The notes: generated by a model from the sequence alone, not told the origin. A stretch of DNA of 64,000 nucleotides from Kiritimatiellia bacterium (GCA_030745755.1 JASLOA010000004.1:1-64000), one strand, 5' to 3'. Shown: positions 25,180-34,040, counted from the stretch's first letter. Program-made: numbers and translations.

Positions 25180-25345
25180 GAATGACGAAACACCCAAGCA
25201 GCCAAATACCCAAATCCGAAGAGTCCTATCTGTAAGGCCTCTTGAATTTGCGGACCGTGGATTCTTGCATGGGGCACTTCCAGAGGAGCTTTGGAGTTCG
25301 GAATTGGGAATTCCTTGGGTATTTGGGTACTTCGTCATTGGGTAT
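25180..25345. repeat. Long imperfect palindrome of A/C-rich words
   Basis: AATGACGAAACACCCAAG and CCAAATACCCAAA on the left are mirrored by TTGGGTATTTGGGTACTTCG and TCATT on the right (about 25313-25343). No gene is supported between 24984 and 25510, and this palindrome fills much of the gap. It resembles the short-word iterated repeats of environmental bacteria. Confidence 0.5.
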
Positions 25346-25414
25346 TTCCGAACACTTCGCCTCTCTGGTGAAATGTTCGGGCTAAGAGATATACCATCTG
25401 TAGAGTGCTGCGAT

Positions 25415-25481
25415 GTCGGAAATGTGACGTGAATCAACGGAACTGACCCCCTTGTTGAATAAGGCGGGACGATGATATAGT
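25415..25481 (+). promoter_or_regulatory. Shared-motif promoter before the third SGNH leader
   Basis: GTCGGAAATG (25415-25424), here 27 nt (one more than elsewhere), TTGTTG (25452-25457), 18 nt, TATAGT (25476-25481). GAGGAG precedes the ATG at 25511. Confidence 0.6.
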
Positions 25482-25510
25482 TCGAGTCTGACGAGAAGCG
25501 AGGAGTCACC

Positions 25511-25600
25511 ATGTTCATGCAGGTTCACAGACAAATCGGCGCCGGCAGAGTCACGTTGTGTCTCGCGGCGGTTATCCTGTCGGTCGCAACGGCATTGTGC
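25511..25600 (+). pseudogene. Third SGNH copy, leader and signal peptide only
   Basis: MFMQVHRQIGAGRVTLCLAA followed by VILSVATA matches the start of the SGNH hydrolase at 9908 (MFMQVRRQIGAVGVTLYLTA). Homology stops after about 29 codons at GGCATTGTGC. The promoter and ribosome site are kept, but the enzyme body is gone. Confidence 0.8.
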
Positions 25601-25611
25601 ATATCCCCATG

Positions 25612-25640
25612 TTGCAAGCACCCCACCCCATCTATAGAAT
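25612..25640 (+). promoter_or_regulatory. Possible sigma-70-type promoter of the ABC cluster
   Basis: TTGCAA (25612-25617), 17 nt, TAGAAT (25635-25640), about 40 bp before the ATG at 25683. It lacks the GTCGGAAATG motif. Confidence 0.45.
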
Positions 25641-25682
25641 ACGCCAATCAAGAATGTTCGCCAATATAGGGAAATGTGAACG

Positions 25683-26771
25683 ATGCGGGGGAAAGTAGAT
25701 TCCTATTTAGCTGGAATGAGTCTGGCGCGAAGACTGATGAGATCCTGGGTCTTCGTGAGCATGATTGCTATACCGGGCTTGGTGTTCGCATGCTCTACAC
25801 CGGTATTTGACTTTGCTCTGCAACACTGGGCGCCCGACTCCTACGGAATACAGGCATCACACTCGGCAGAACCAAGTGGTGATGAGGCGGCGGCAATTGA
25901 ACTTCTGACTGAAAGCGCGGCCGGTGCGAATATCAGCAATAGCTTCTCTATCGCATCTGATGCACCACCGACCATCACCGTCTCATATCCCCGTTCAGCC
26001 CGGATACAGAAGCCTGTCTGGCAGGCACCGCTGACACTGAAGAGTGTTGAGAAGGTTGTGGGGTCACCCGTTCGCAAGATGTTGGTAGAGGAAATTGCCG
26101 CAGGTCGGTGCGCTGTCTGGTTGTTTCTCGAATCGGGCAACAAGGAACTGGATGACGCGGCGGAACAGAGGTTGCGAGCGTCACTGACCGAGTTAGAGAA
26201 GACGTTGCTGCTTCCCGAGCGTCCGGATACAGATGAGGCCGAAGGAATTGCGCCCACGAATGCTGCTCGCAAAGCATCGTTTGCTGTAATACGCCTGTCA
26301 CGCAACGACCCGGCTGAATCATTTCTTGTTAGCAACCTTTTGAATTCTGAATCCGATCTGCATGAGTTCGCAGAGCCCATGGCGTTCCCTGTCTTCGGAA
26401 GAGGCAGGGCGCTCTACGCAATCGTGGGAAAAGGGATCAATGCGGATATCGTCGAGAGGGCTTCCGTCTTTGTGACGGGCTCGTGCTCATGCGAGGTGAA
26501 GAGCGGTAATCCAGGTGTAGATCTCCTTATCAGCGCGAATTGGAACGACGTCTTGACGAAATTCGAGTATAAGGAAGATGCGCTGCCGCCGCTTACCGGA
26601 ATAGCGAGTGGTGTGCCAGTGGCATCTGCTCCTGTTGCGGTAGAGGACGCAATAGCTTCCGATGCAGGGGGAAACACCGCGAAGAACACAATCATTGCTC
26701 TTGCCGGGCTCGCGGCTCTTGTCTTCATTGGCAGTCTGATCGTCTTGTGGCGGGCAAAGAAATCACAATGA
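25683..26771 (+). CDS. Membrane-anchored exported protein with CxxPVF motif, first gene of an ABC cluster
   Basis: This 362-residue protein has an N-terminal hydrophobic segment (about residues 20-36) ending in LVFAC, a possible lipobox. Directly after come CSTPVFDFALQHWAPDSYGI, a motif I recognise from uncharacterised planctomycete-type proteins encoded next to FtsX-like permeases. A single C-terminal membrane helix (IIALAGLAALVFIGSLIVLW) is followed by basic residues, so most of the protein should lie outside the cytoplasmic membrane. A second Cys motif, GSCSCEVK, lies near residue 265 and might bind metal or form a disulfide. The stop overlaps the permease start (ATGA), so these are one operon. 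The function is unknown; a periplasmic partner of the transporter is the natural guess. Confidence 0.7.
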   Translation: MRGKVDSYLAGMSLARRLMRSWVFVSMIAIPGLVFACSTPVFDFALQHWAPDSYGIQASHSAEPSGDEAAAIELLTESAAGANISNSFSIASDAPPTITVSYPRSARIQKPVWQAPLTLKSVEKVVGSPVRKMLVEEIAAGRCAVWLFLESGNKELDDAAEQRLRASLTELEKTLLLPERPDTDEAEGIAPTNAARKASFAVIRLSRNDPAESFLVSNLLNSESDLHEFAEPMAFPVFGRGRALYAIVGKGINADIVERASVFVTGSCSCEVKSGNPGVDLLISANWNDVLTKFEYKEDALPPLTGIASGVPVASAPVAVEDAIASDAGGNTAKNTIIALAGLAALVFIGSLIVLWRAKKSQ

Positions 26772-28015
26772 ATATTCTGCACCTTACAACACGGGAAATA
26801 GCACACAGGAAGCTGAGCTTTGGCATAGGTGTGCTCTCCATAGCTATCGCTGTTGGCGCGTTGATGGGATCGCTGATCCTTCTAAAGGCACATGATCAGA
26901 GGACGGCGACGATCCTGCGTGAGAAGGAAGAGGCGTTGGTGCAGAACACCAAGGCGCTGGATGACGATGTGCGCAGGGCTATGCTGAAGCTGGGTTTCAA
27001 TCTTGTTATAATTCCTAAGGATCAGAATCTGGGTGACTGGTATGCTGATGACTACGCAGCAAAGTCCATGCCGGAAGAATATGTGACGCGTCTGGCAGAG
27101 TCCGGCATAGTTACGGTCCGACACTTCCTGCCCAGCCTCCAGCAGAGGATTACCTGGCCGGAGAAGAAACGAACGATCATTCTTGTTGGTACGCGAGGTG
27201 AAGTTCCTAACCTTCACAAGAATCTGGTAAAGCCGCTCGTTCAGCCGGTACCTGCAGGCACCATCGTTCTCGGCTACGAACTGCACAACAGCATGGGCTT
27301 AAAGGAGGGGGATGAAGTAACACTGATGGGCAGACAGCTTGCTGTGCACCAGTGCTATGACGAAAGGGGAACGAAAGACGATATCACTGCGTGGATAAGC
27401 CTGCCCGAAGCACAAGAGCTTCTGGACAAGAAGGGCAAGATCAACGCGATTCTTGCTCTGCAGTGTAACTGCCCCGGGTCAGAGATACATAACATTAGAC
27501 GTGAGATTGCGAAGACTCTGCCTGACACTAAGGTTGTCGAAAGGGCTTCAAAGCTGGTGGCGCGCGAAGAGGCGCGGTATCGGGTGAAGGCCGAAGGTCG
27601 CGCTGCTCTGCAGAGAGAGATTGATGGGCGCAATACGCTCCGGCAGGAGCGCGAACAGCTGACTGCTCTTCTTATTCCGATTATTATGATTGCCTGTGCT
27701 GCGTGGGTTGGTTTTCTTGCGTTCGGGAATGTTCGCGACCGCGAAGCGGAGATTGGCATACTGCGCTCACTTGGCGTTGGGTCTATGAAGATTTTCGCCA
27801 TCTTCCTGCTGCGCGCGGCTGCGATGGGTGTGGCGGGTGGCGCATTGGGTCTGCTGGCTGGACTCGCTTTGGGTCAGAAGATGGCTGTCGATTCAGACGC
27901 ACCAATGATCCTGCTGGCTCTACTCGTTGCGCCGATTCTTAGCCTGGTGGCAAGCTGGATACCGGCGCTCATTGCGACGCAGCAGGATCCTGCAGAAATC
28001 TTGAGGAAAGAATGA
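26768..28015 (+). CDS. FtsX/MacB-type ABC transporter permease
   Basis: This 415-residue protein has one N-terminal membrane helix (LSFGIGVLSIAIAVGALMGS), a large extracytoplasmic domain (about residues 40-290) and three C-terminal helices (LLIPIIMIACAAWVGFLAFG; FAIFLLRAAAMGVAGGALGL; MILLALLVAPILSLVASWIP). This is the classic FtsX layout. The cytoplasmic loop FGNVRDREAEIGILRSLGV is the coupling motif that contacts the ATPase. The end IPALIATQQDPAEILRKE is typical of MacB/LolE relatives. The start at 26768 shares ATGA with the previous stop. Such permeases do mechanotransmission or lipoprotein/peptide extraction rather than solute import. The cargo is unknown. Confidence 0.88.
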   Translation: MNILHLTTREIAHRKLSFGIGVLSIAIAVGALMGSLILLKAHDQRTATILREKEEALVQNTKALDDDVRRAMLKLGFNLVIIPKDQNLGDWYADDYAAKSMPEEYVTRLAESGIVTVRHFLPSLQQRITWPEKKRTIILVGTRGEVPNLHKNLVKPLVQPVPAGTIVLGYELHNSMGLKEGDEVTLMGRQLAVHQCYDERGTKDDITAWISLPEAQELLDKKGKINAILALQCNCPGSEIHNIRREIAKTLPDTKVVERASKLVAREEARYRVKAEGRAALQREIDGRNTLRQEREQLTALLIPIIMIACAAWVGFLAFGNVRDREAEIGILRSLGVGSMKIFAIFLLRAAAMGVAGGALGLLAGLALGQKMAVDSDAPMILLALLVAPILSLVASWIPALIATQQDPAEILRKE

Positions 28016-28674
28016 CACTGAAGCTTGAGAATGTGACAAAGAGCTACCGGAAGGCAGGCGTAGATATAGACGCCGTGGATACTGTGTCTCTCAGCATTCA
28101 GCCAGGTGAATTCGCGTCGGTGACGGGCGCCAGTGGCTGCGGGAAGACAACGCTCTTGCTCCTGGTGGGCGGTCTCCTGCACCCGTCATCAGGGACAGTC
28201 AGCATCTGTGATATTGAACCTTACGGGCTTTCGTCCAATAAGCGCGCGCGATTCAGAGCAGAGCATATCGGGTTCGTGTTTCAGCAGTTCTGCCTCATAC
28301 CATACCTTGATGTGCGTGAGAATATAGTCTCTGCCGCGCTGGCGGCCCGACACCCAAATGCCGAACTACGCGCTGAGGAACTCATGGAGCAGTTCAATTT
28401 GAGCGATCGGGCGAAGCATTTGGCGGAAGAACTGAGCACGGGCGAAAGACAACGCACCGCATTGGCAAGAGCCATGCTGAACAAGCCAAAGGTGTTGCTT
28501 GCTGACGAGCCTACAGGGAATCTTGATGACGCGAATGCCGAAGTGGTCCTCAAAGCACTGGCCGGCTTCGCGGGGAATGGCGGCTCTGTGCTGCTGGTCA
28601 CGCATGATGCGCGCGCCGCAGGCTATGCTGACACTACGCATCGTATGCAGGGCGGCAAGCTGTCAGTGGACTGA
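28012..28674 (+). CDS. ABC transporter ATP-binding protein (LolD/MacB type)
   Basis: This 220-residue ATPase has Walker A GASGCGKT (39-46), a Q-loop in FVFQQFCLIPYLDVRENI, a signature motif ELSTGERQRTALARAM (Thr in place of the usual Gly in LSGGE), Walker B KVLLADEPTGNLD and the H-loop VLLVTHDAR. The sequence pattern is that of the LolD/FtsE/MacB class. It overlaps the permease by four bases and ends the three-gene cluster. A short spacer leads into the RAYT element. Confidence 0.92.
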   Translation: MTLKLENVTKSYRKAGVDIDAVDTVSLSIQPGEFASVTGASGCGKTTLLLLVGGLLHPSSGTVSICDIEPYGLSSNKRARFRAEHIGFVFQQFCLIPYLDVRENIVSAALAARHPNAELRAEELMEQFNLSDRAKHLAEELSTGERQRTALARAMLNKPKVLLADEPTGNLDDANAEVVLKALAGFAGNGGSVLLVTHDARAAGYADTTHRMQGGKLSVD

Positions 28675-28707
28675 TCTTAAGAAAAGGAGAGGACGCTTAG
28701 GGACGCT

Positions 28708-30178
28708 TAGGGACAGGCCAGCAGCACGCCAATCCTGCTCGTAAGAGCGGGTCCGCTGGATTCTTGGTCATTCTGACCGTTTCAGGTCCTCCAGCATCCC
28801 AATTCAGGCATCTCTGCTGCAATCGCGGAAGGCCGAAATCATCATAAGTGCTTGATTATCAACGACCGGCCTCGATCTTTGCAAAATCTTTACAACTTTT
28901 TTCCGGAAATCAGGGGTCGAGATTACTTCAAGGGGGTAGAGGGGCGCGCTGTCGCGTTCCGCGAAAACCCGAGGAGTAGAGCTATGAGAGTGTCCCGGAT
29001 AAAGGAAGAAGGCGCCGCCCACTACCACATCATGTCCCGCATCGTCGATCGACAGATGCTCATGAATCCCAGCGAGAAGGAGTACTTCCGAAAGCTGATG
29101 CGAGCCGTCGAGGCCTTCTCGGGCTGCCAGGTCATTACGCACGCCACGCTCAACAATCACTGGCACTGCCTAGTGCATGTCCCCGAACGGCAACCGGTTT
29201 CTGATGAAGAGCTGCTCATCCGACTGAGACACCTCTACAGCCGGACGGAGGTGCAGGGCATTGCCCAGTCGATCCAGTACCACCGCGACAATGGCCATGA
29301 ACAGGCCGCCGAAGCGATCAAGGCGCGTTACACCTGTAGGATGTATGACCTCTCCGAATTCGTCAAAACGCTCAAGCAGCGCTACACCCAATCCTACAAC
29401 CGCCGGCATGGACGCAAAGGCACGCTATGGGAGGAGCGCTACAAGAGCGTACTGGTGGGCGGGCGCGGCGCACTACTCACCATTGCCGCCTACATCGATC
29501 TGAACGCCGTCCGCGCCAGAATTGTCGAGGACCCCGGCAGTTACCGTTTCTGCGGCTACGGCGAAGCAGTGGGCGGATCAAAGGCCGCCCGTGAAGGCAT
29601 CATGACACTGTTCGAGCACCTCGACCACAAATCCGACTGGAAAGAAGCCGCCCGCCTCTACCGCCAGCAGCTCTTCGTCCGCGGCGAACAGCTTGCCGAA
29701 GACCCCAAACCCGGATTCAGCCCCGAAGCCGTCCAGGCCGTCCTTGACGCGGGCGGCACCCTCCCGAAGGGACAGGCCCTGCGCTGTCGTGTCCGCTACT
29801 TCAGTGACGGGGTGATCCTGGGCAGCCGCAGCTTTGTGGATGAAGCCTTCAAACGGCATCGCGACTACTTCAGTCCCGATCGCGCAACTGGGGCGCGTGC
29901 CATGAAGCACGGGCAGTGGGAAGGATTATGCACGGCCCGCCGCCTGCGCATGAGCGTGATCCAGGTACCCCACCTGGCTTAGCCCGGTCGGGCCAATCAC
30001 AACGGCCGCATCCACCGCCAACCTGGCCGGCGCCACCGGAGGTCTGCCCACAACCGGCGATTCCGGCCGTGCTCCAGTGAGATCCCCCTCTGGGGAGTCG
30101 AAGTCGCCGGCAGATCAGCCACAAACCAGGCCCCACAGCCAAAATCCGCACGGCACCTTCACAGCTGGCCTGTCCCTA
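28708..30178 (+). mobile_element. Second RAYT unit with 15-bp inverted repeats
   Basis: TAGGGACAGGCCAGC (28708-28722) is the exact reverse complement of 30164-30178. The left end is preceded by the tandem word GGACGCTTAG (28691-28710). The interior holds the transposase at 28984-29982 and non-coding flanks with GC-rich hairpins (29990-30080). Confidence 0.75.
28984..29982 (+). CDS. REP-associated tyrosine transposase (Y1_Tnp), second type
   Basis: This 332-residue protein starts MRVSRIKEEGAAHYHIMSRI. The upstream in-frame extension to 28852 is unlike the family, so the ATG at 28984 (behind GGAG) is preferred. The metal motif is NNHWHCLVHV (His59, His61), and the presumed nucleophile is in KQRYTQSYNRRHGRKGTLWE. 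An insertion of about 60 residues between these motifs (RLRHLYSRTEVQGIAQSIQY and on) separates it from the RAYT at 608, to which it is only distantly related. The frame is intact. Matching inverted repeats surround it. RAYTs mobilise short palindromic repeats; the TAGGGACAGG ends are candidate substrates. Confidence 0.88.
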   Translation: MRVSRIKEEGAAHYHIMSRIVDRQMLMNPSEKEYFRKLMRAVEAFSGCQVITHATLNNHWHCLVHVPERQPVSDEELLIRLRHLYSRTEVQGIAQSIQYHRDNGHEQAAEAIKARYTCRMYDLSEFVKTLKQRYTQSYNRRHGRKGTLWEERYKSVLVGGRGALLTIAAYIDLNAVRARIVEDPGSYRFCGYGEAVGGSKAAREGIMTLFEHLDHKSDWKEAARLYRQQLFVRGEQLAEDPKPGFSPEAVQAVLDAGGTLPKGQALRCRVRYFSDGVILGSRSFVDEAFKRHRDYFSPDRATGARAMKHGQWEGLCTARRLRMSVIQVPHLA

Positions 30179-30233
30179 CTCCCTTCGTTCCAGAGCGAGG
30201 ATATGGCTATGGGTCCGGGTTGTCCCCGTCGAA

Positions 30234-30298
30234 GTCGGAAATGTGCCTGAAATATACAGGACTCGCACATTGGTAGTCCTGCCTCTACAGCTTACAAT
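30234..30298 (+). promoter_or_regulatory. Shared-motif promoter for the SASA-SUMF1 gene
   Basis: GTCGGAAATG (30234-30243), 26 nt with the dyad CCTG-AAATATA-CAGG, TTGGTA (30270-30275), 17 nt, TACAAT (30293-30298). The block 30190-30310 is similar to the reverse complement of 9662-9784. The transcript would have a leader of about 310 nt containing the repeat at 30349-30480. Confidence 0.7.
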
Positions 30299-30348
30299 CC
30301 TTCTGTCTGCGCGCTGGAAAACGAACGGAACGAGGCGCTAGTTAAGAA

Positions 30349-30480
30349 GGCATTAGGTGCTAGGCGTTAGTTGTTAGGGACCGAGGTCAGGAATTTGGGC
30401 TCGTAGGAGTCTACTAATGCCTAACGCCTAATGCCTAACTCCTTTCCCTGCTAGCGCTTAGCGCCTAACGCCTAACTCCT
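30349..30480. repeat. Iterated heptamer repeat arranged as a palindrome
   Basis: Words of the type GCCTAAC, GCCTAAT and their reverse complements GTTAGGC, ATTAGGT recur: GGCATTAGGTGCTAGGCGTT at the left, CTAATGCCTAACGCCTAATG and GCGCCTAACGCCTAACTCCT at the right. It lies in the presumed leader of the SASA-SUMF1 gene and could fold into a long hairpin. Confidence 0.65.
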
Positions 30481-30616
30481 GGGGGAGAACAACCTGCCCG
30501 CGGTGCTACAGCGTTGCAGGCGGGCCAATCAGCTATAAGTACCTCATGAAACGCGGATTAGCCCGCAACCGGGGCAGGATTCTTGACAAAACGAAAACCA
30601 CCATCAGGAGAGAACG

Positions 30617-33600
30617 ATGAAACGATGTGTATGGCTACTCATGGCGGCTTTGCTTTGGGCCGGTGTTGCCCAAGCGGAACTGAAGGTAGCAGGGATCCTG
30701 GGCGACCACATGGTCTTGCAGCGGCAGGAATCCGTTCCGATTTGGGGAAGCGCCAATCCGGGCGACGTGGTGACCGTTGAATTCGCGGGGCAGAAGAAAG
30801 CCGCCACCTCCGACAAAGCCGGCCGGTGGAAGGTGCAGCTCGACTCGATGAAAGCATCCAGCAAGGGACGTGCCCTCGTAGTCAGCGACAAGACAACCCG
30901 CTTCACTTTGGACGATGTCCTCGTCGGCGAGGTCTGGCTATGCTCGGGCCAATCGAACATGGACTACGAATTCGCCGGCGGTCGACGTGGCAAGCGAAAC
31001 CTGCTTGCTGCCTTTGACGCCGAGGCTGACTATCCCACCATTCGACATTTCGCCGTGGCAGAGAAATCCGCCATCTCGCCGCAGAGCAACCCAGCCAAAC
31101 CGGCATCCTGGCAAGTCTGCTCTCCGGAGACCGTAGCGAGTTTCTCCGCAGTGGGTTACTTCTTTGGCCGCATGGTCCACAAAGAAACGGGCGTTCCGGT
31201 CGGCCTGATTACCTCGGCCGTGGGCGGAACGAAGATCGACGCGTGGGCCCCAGCGCAAGAGCTGGCCAAGGTGCCCGGCTGTGAGACTGCGGTCGGTGCG
31301 GTGCTCGAGCGTGCAAAGGATGTCGCGGCCGGCACGTTCACGATGGAAGGGGCGATGGATAAATGGACGGCCAAGTGTGATCCGGGTCTGGGTTGGAAAT
31401 CCCCGACCTACGATGCATCCGGCTGGAAGACCATGCCCGTCCCTACACGCTGGGGATCGGCGAAGGACAAGGCGCTGGCAACATTCAAAGGGCTGGTCTG
31501 GTTTCGACGCACGGTGACTCTGCCCGTCGATTTCGTCGGGAAGGACCTCGTCGTGAGCGTTGCCCAGATTGACGACCGCGACGCGACGTTCTTCAATGGG
31601 GAACGAATCGGATCCGGCATGAGCTTCAATATACCTCGCCGCTACACGGTTCCGGCGAAGTGGGTCAAAGCTGGCCCGAACGTCATCGCGGTTCGCGTGT
31701 GGAACGGATGGGGCGATGGAGGCATCTGGGGGGAGGCCAAGGACGTGTCGGTCTACCCGAAAGGTCAGCCCGAGAAAGCAATCTCACTCGCAGGCGACTG
31801 GCGGTACAAGGAGAGTCTCCCGGCCGGTCAGGGATGGCCCGCGCCTGTGCGTATGGGAATCAAGTCGCGAGAGAATATGGCGACGGGACTATATAACGGC
31901 ATGATCGCCCCGGTGGTTCCCTACGCGATTCGCGGTGCGATTTGGTATCAGGGCGAGTCCAACGGAAACGAAGGTCGTTCCTATATGCTCAAGACACGGG
32001 CGTTGGTCGAAGGCTGGCGAAGCGCATGGGGCCAAGGCGAATTCCCGTTCTACTATGTGCAGCTGGCGAACTTCCAGGATCCCGGAACATCTCCCGAAGG
32101 CGGCGATGGATGGGCGAAGATTCGGATGGCCCAACTGAAGGCGCTCGACATACAGAACACCGGGATGGCCGTCGCGATCGAACTCGCCGACGCGGAGAAT
32201 CCGAAGGATGTTCACCCCGAAAACAAAAAGGACGTCGGCGAACGCCTCGCATTGTGGGCCCTGGCGAAAGACTATGGCAAGAAGGTCGAATACAGCGGGC
32301 CCCTCTACAAGAGCATGACGATCAAGGGCCGCGATGCGATCATTCACTTCGACCATGTGGGCAGCGGCTTGATGGTGGCCACAAAGGTCGGGATAGAACC
32401 GGCGAAAGAAGTCGCCGGCGGAACACTGAAGGAGTTTTCGATTTCCGGTGCCGATGGCCAATGGCACCTCGCTGACGCGAAGATCGTCGGCGATACGGTT
32501 GTCGTGTCGAGCAAGGACGTCGCCAGACCGGTGGCGGTCCGATATGCCTACACCATGAACCCCGCGGGCGCGAACTTGTACAACAAAGCAGGCTTGCCTG
32601 CATCGCCGTTCACGACCGACGATCACTGGCATGACCCCCCGAAAGAAGAAAAGAGTAGCCCTGCCGCAGCAGTGACAACCGAGCCGCCCAAGGCAACGCT
32701 CTCGCTGGCGCATATGAAACAACTGCAGGCCGGCATCTACGAAGTCCCGAAATCGCACGGCCTATTGCTGACGCGAATCGCACCGGGCACCTTCATCATG
32801 GGCAGCCCGGCCGATGAAGTCGGACGCCAACCCCACGAAACGCAACGATCGATCACGATCACCAAAGCATTCTACATGGGCATCGTCGAGGTCACGCAAG
32901 CACAGTACCTCAACGCGATGCACCCGGACCACATGGAATTCTGTCAGAACAAAGGGCCCTGGGGTCACACGCTACCGACGATCTTCAAGGGCGGCCCGTG
33001 GGGCGTCGATCGCAGTGCGGGCATCAATGCCGGCCTCGAGAGTGATCACCCGATGGACATGCTCACCTGGGTCGAAGCCTCGCAATATGCTGCATGGCTG
33101 AACAAGCGAGAAGCCGCTGCGGGCCGACTGCCGAAAGGTTATGTCTACCGCCTGCCCACCGAGGCTGAGTGGGAATACGCCTGCCGCGCCGGAACGAAAG
33201 GTCCCTTCGGCACGGCCGGTGAGATCACGGAATTCTTCGGGTTCAGCCCCAGCGACTTCGATGGAAACGTGCGGCCCCCCTATGGCCGTCGCAAACCCAA
33301 CGCGTGGGGCCTGTACGACATGCACGGCTCGCTCTACGAGTGGGTCCAGGACTGGCACGGCCCCTACGACACGACACAAACCACCGACCCCGCAGGACTA
33401 TCCGCTGGCAAGGAGAAGATCGTCCGCGGCGGCTCGTATATCTCATACAAAGAGAAAGATGACGGCGTCGAAACTACGCCCGCCCAGCGAATGCGGACCA
33501 TCCGCAGCGCGTCGCGAAACCATTTCCCGCCGGACTACTCCCTACCCATCACCGGAATGCGAATCGTTCTGGCGCCGGCACTGACGCCCGCTTCAGTCAA

Positions 33601-33640
33601 TAGTTCAATGAAAAGTAATGGAAACGGGGGAAACGGTTAA
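30617..33640 (+). CDS. Secreted sialate O-acetylesterase fused to a SUMF1 domain
   Basis: This 1007-residue protein has a signal peptide cleaved near AQA-EL (residue 20). Residues 21-700 follow the sialate 9-O-acetylesterase (SASA/SIAE) plan: MVLQRQESVPIWGSANPGDV, the nucleophile block CSGQSNMDYE (Ser110 or Ser114 region), an inserted jelly-roll-like part (about 235-400, FKGLVWFRRTVTLPVDFVGK), and GAIWYQGESNG. Residues about 715-995 are a SUMF1 domain (APGTFIMGSPADEV, YRLPTEAEWEYACRAGT, NAWGLYDMHGSLYEW, RGGSYISYKEKDD). As in the gene at 15882, the FGE cysteines are missing. The last codons and the stop lie within a palindromic repeat. The fusion joins functions that are separate genes in locus 1. 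Expected role: deacetylation of sialic acids or other glycans outside the cell. Confidence 0.85.
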   Translation: MKRCVWLLMAALLWAGVAQAELKVAGILGDHMVLQRQESVPIWGSANPGDVVTVEFAGQKKAATSDKAGRWKVQLDSMKASSKGRALVVSDKTTRFTLDDVLVGEVWLCSGQSNMDYEFAGGRRGKRNLLAAFDAEADYPTIRHFAVAEKSAISPQSNPAKPASWQVCSPETVASFSAVGYFFGRMVHKETGVPVGLITSAVGGTKIDAWAPAQELAKVPGCETAVGAVLERAKDVAAGTFTMEGAMDKWTAKCDPGLGWKSPTYDASGWKTMPVPTRWGSAKDKALATFKGLVWFRRTVTLPVDFVGKDLVVSVAQIDDRDATFFNGERIGSGMSFNIPRRYTVPAKWVKAGPNVIAVRVWNGWGDGGIWGEAKDVSVYPKGQPEKAISLAGDWRYKESLPAGQGWPAPVRMGIKSRENMATGLYNGMIAPVVPYAIRGAIWYQGESNGNEGRSYMLKTRALVEGWRSAWGQGEFPFYYVQLANFQDPGTSPEGGDGWAKIRMAQLKALDIQNTGMAVAIELADAENPKDVHPENKKDVGERLALWALAKDYGKKVEYSGPLYKSMTIKGRDAIIHFDHVGSGLMVATKVGIEPAKEVAGGTLKEFSISGADGQWHLADAKIVGDTVVVSSKDVARPVAVRYAYTMNPAGANLYNKAGLPASPFTTDDHWHDPPKEEKSSPAAAVTTEPPKATLSLAHMKQLQAGIYEVPKSHGLLLTRIAPGTFIMGSPADEVGRQPHETQRSITITKAFYMGIVEVTQAQYLNAMHPDHMEFCQNKGPWGHTLPTIFKGGPWGVDRSAGINAGLESDHPMDMLTWVEASQYAAWLNKREAAAGRLPKGYVYRLPTEAEWEYACRAGTKGPFGTAGEITEFFGFSPSDFDGNVRPPYGRRKPNAWGLYDMHGSLYEWVQDWHGPYDTTQTTDPAGLSAGKEKIVRGGSYISYKEKDDGVETTPAQRMRTIRSASRNHFPPDYSLPITGMRIVLAPALTPASVNSSMKSNGNGGNG

Positions 33641-33752
33641 CGAGAGCGGCGACGAGAAAGGATTACGATCCGCCTTCGCCCTGCGGGCTACGGCGCGACA
33701 GGGCAGAGATTTTCCCAATCGTCGACCATTCTCGTCGCCGCTATCGTCAACC
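33634..33752. repeat. Palindromic intergenic repeat, copy 2 (with nested hairpin)
   Basis: GGTTAACGAGAGCGGCGACG on the left pairs with CGTCGCCGCTATCGTCAACC on the right, interrupted by a nested CGCCTTCGCCCTGCGGGCTA hairpin. The stop codon of the SASA-SUMF1 gene (33638-33640) is supplied by the repeat. Confidence 0.7.
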
Positions 33753-33793
33753 GATCTAGGTGTTCTCTTAGACTAGGGGACAGGGCAGGGGAG

Positions 33794-33850
33794 CACGCTA
33801 AAGCGTGGACTACATACTGGGAAAGTGTATGTAGTACAGGCTTTAGCCTG
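33794..33850. repeat. Hairpin repeat (GCTAAAGC...GCTTTAGC)
   Basis: GCTAAAGCGTGGACTACATA (33797-33816) pairs with the complement in 33828-33847 with two mismatches, around TGGGAAA. It may act as a bidirectional terminator or be a REP of another family. Confidence 0.6.
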
Positions 33851-33884
33851 ATGCGGATGGACAGGTAAAAGAATGAAAACGGGA

Positions 33885-34007
33885 AACGGTTGAGGAGAAC
33901 GGCGACCCAGCCTTCGCGCTTCGCGGCTACGGCGGGCAGGCTGAGAGCGGATTACGAGGAGAGATTCTCTCAATCGTCCGCCATTCTCGTCGCCGCTATC
34001 GTCAACC
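33885..34007. repeat. Palindromic intergenic repeat, copy 3 (with nested hairpin)
   Basis: The ends are like copy 2, with a different nested GC hairpin (CCTTCGCGCTTCGCGGCTAC) and CAATCGTCCGCC. Copies 2 and 3 and the hairpin between them occupy almost all of the 400-bp gap in front of the A' gene. Confidence 0.7.
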
Positions 34008-34040
34008 AAAATGGACAGGAAAATGGGGGAGAAGACAGAT

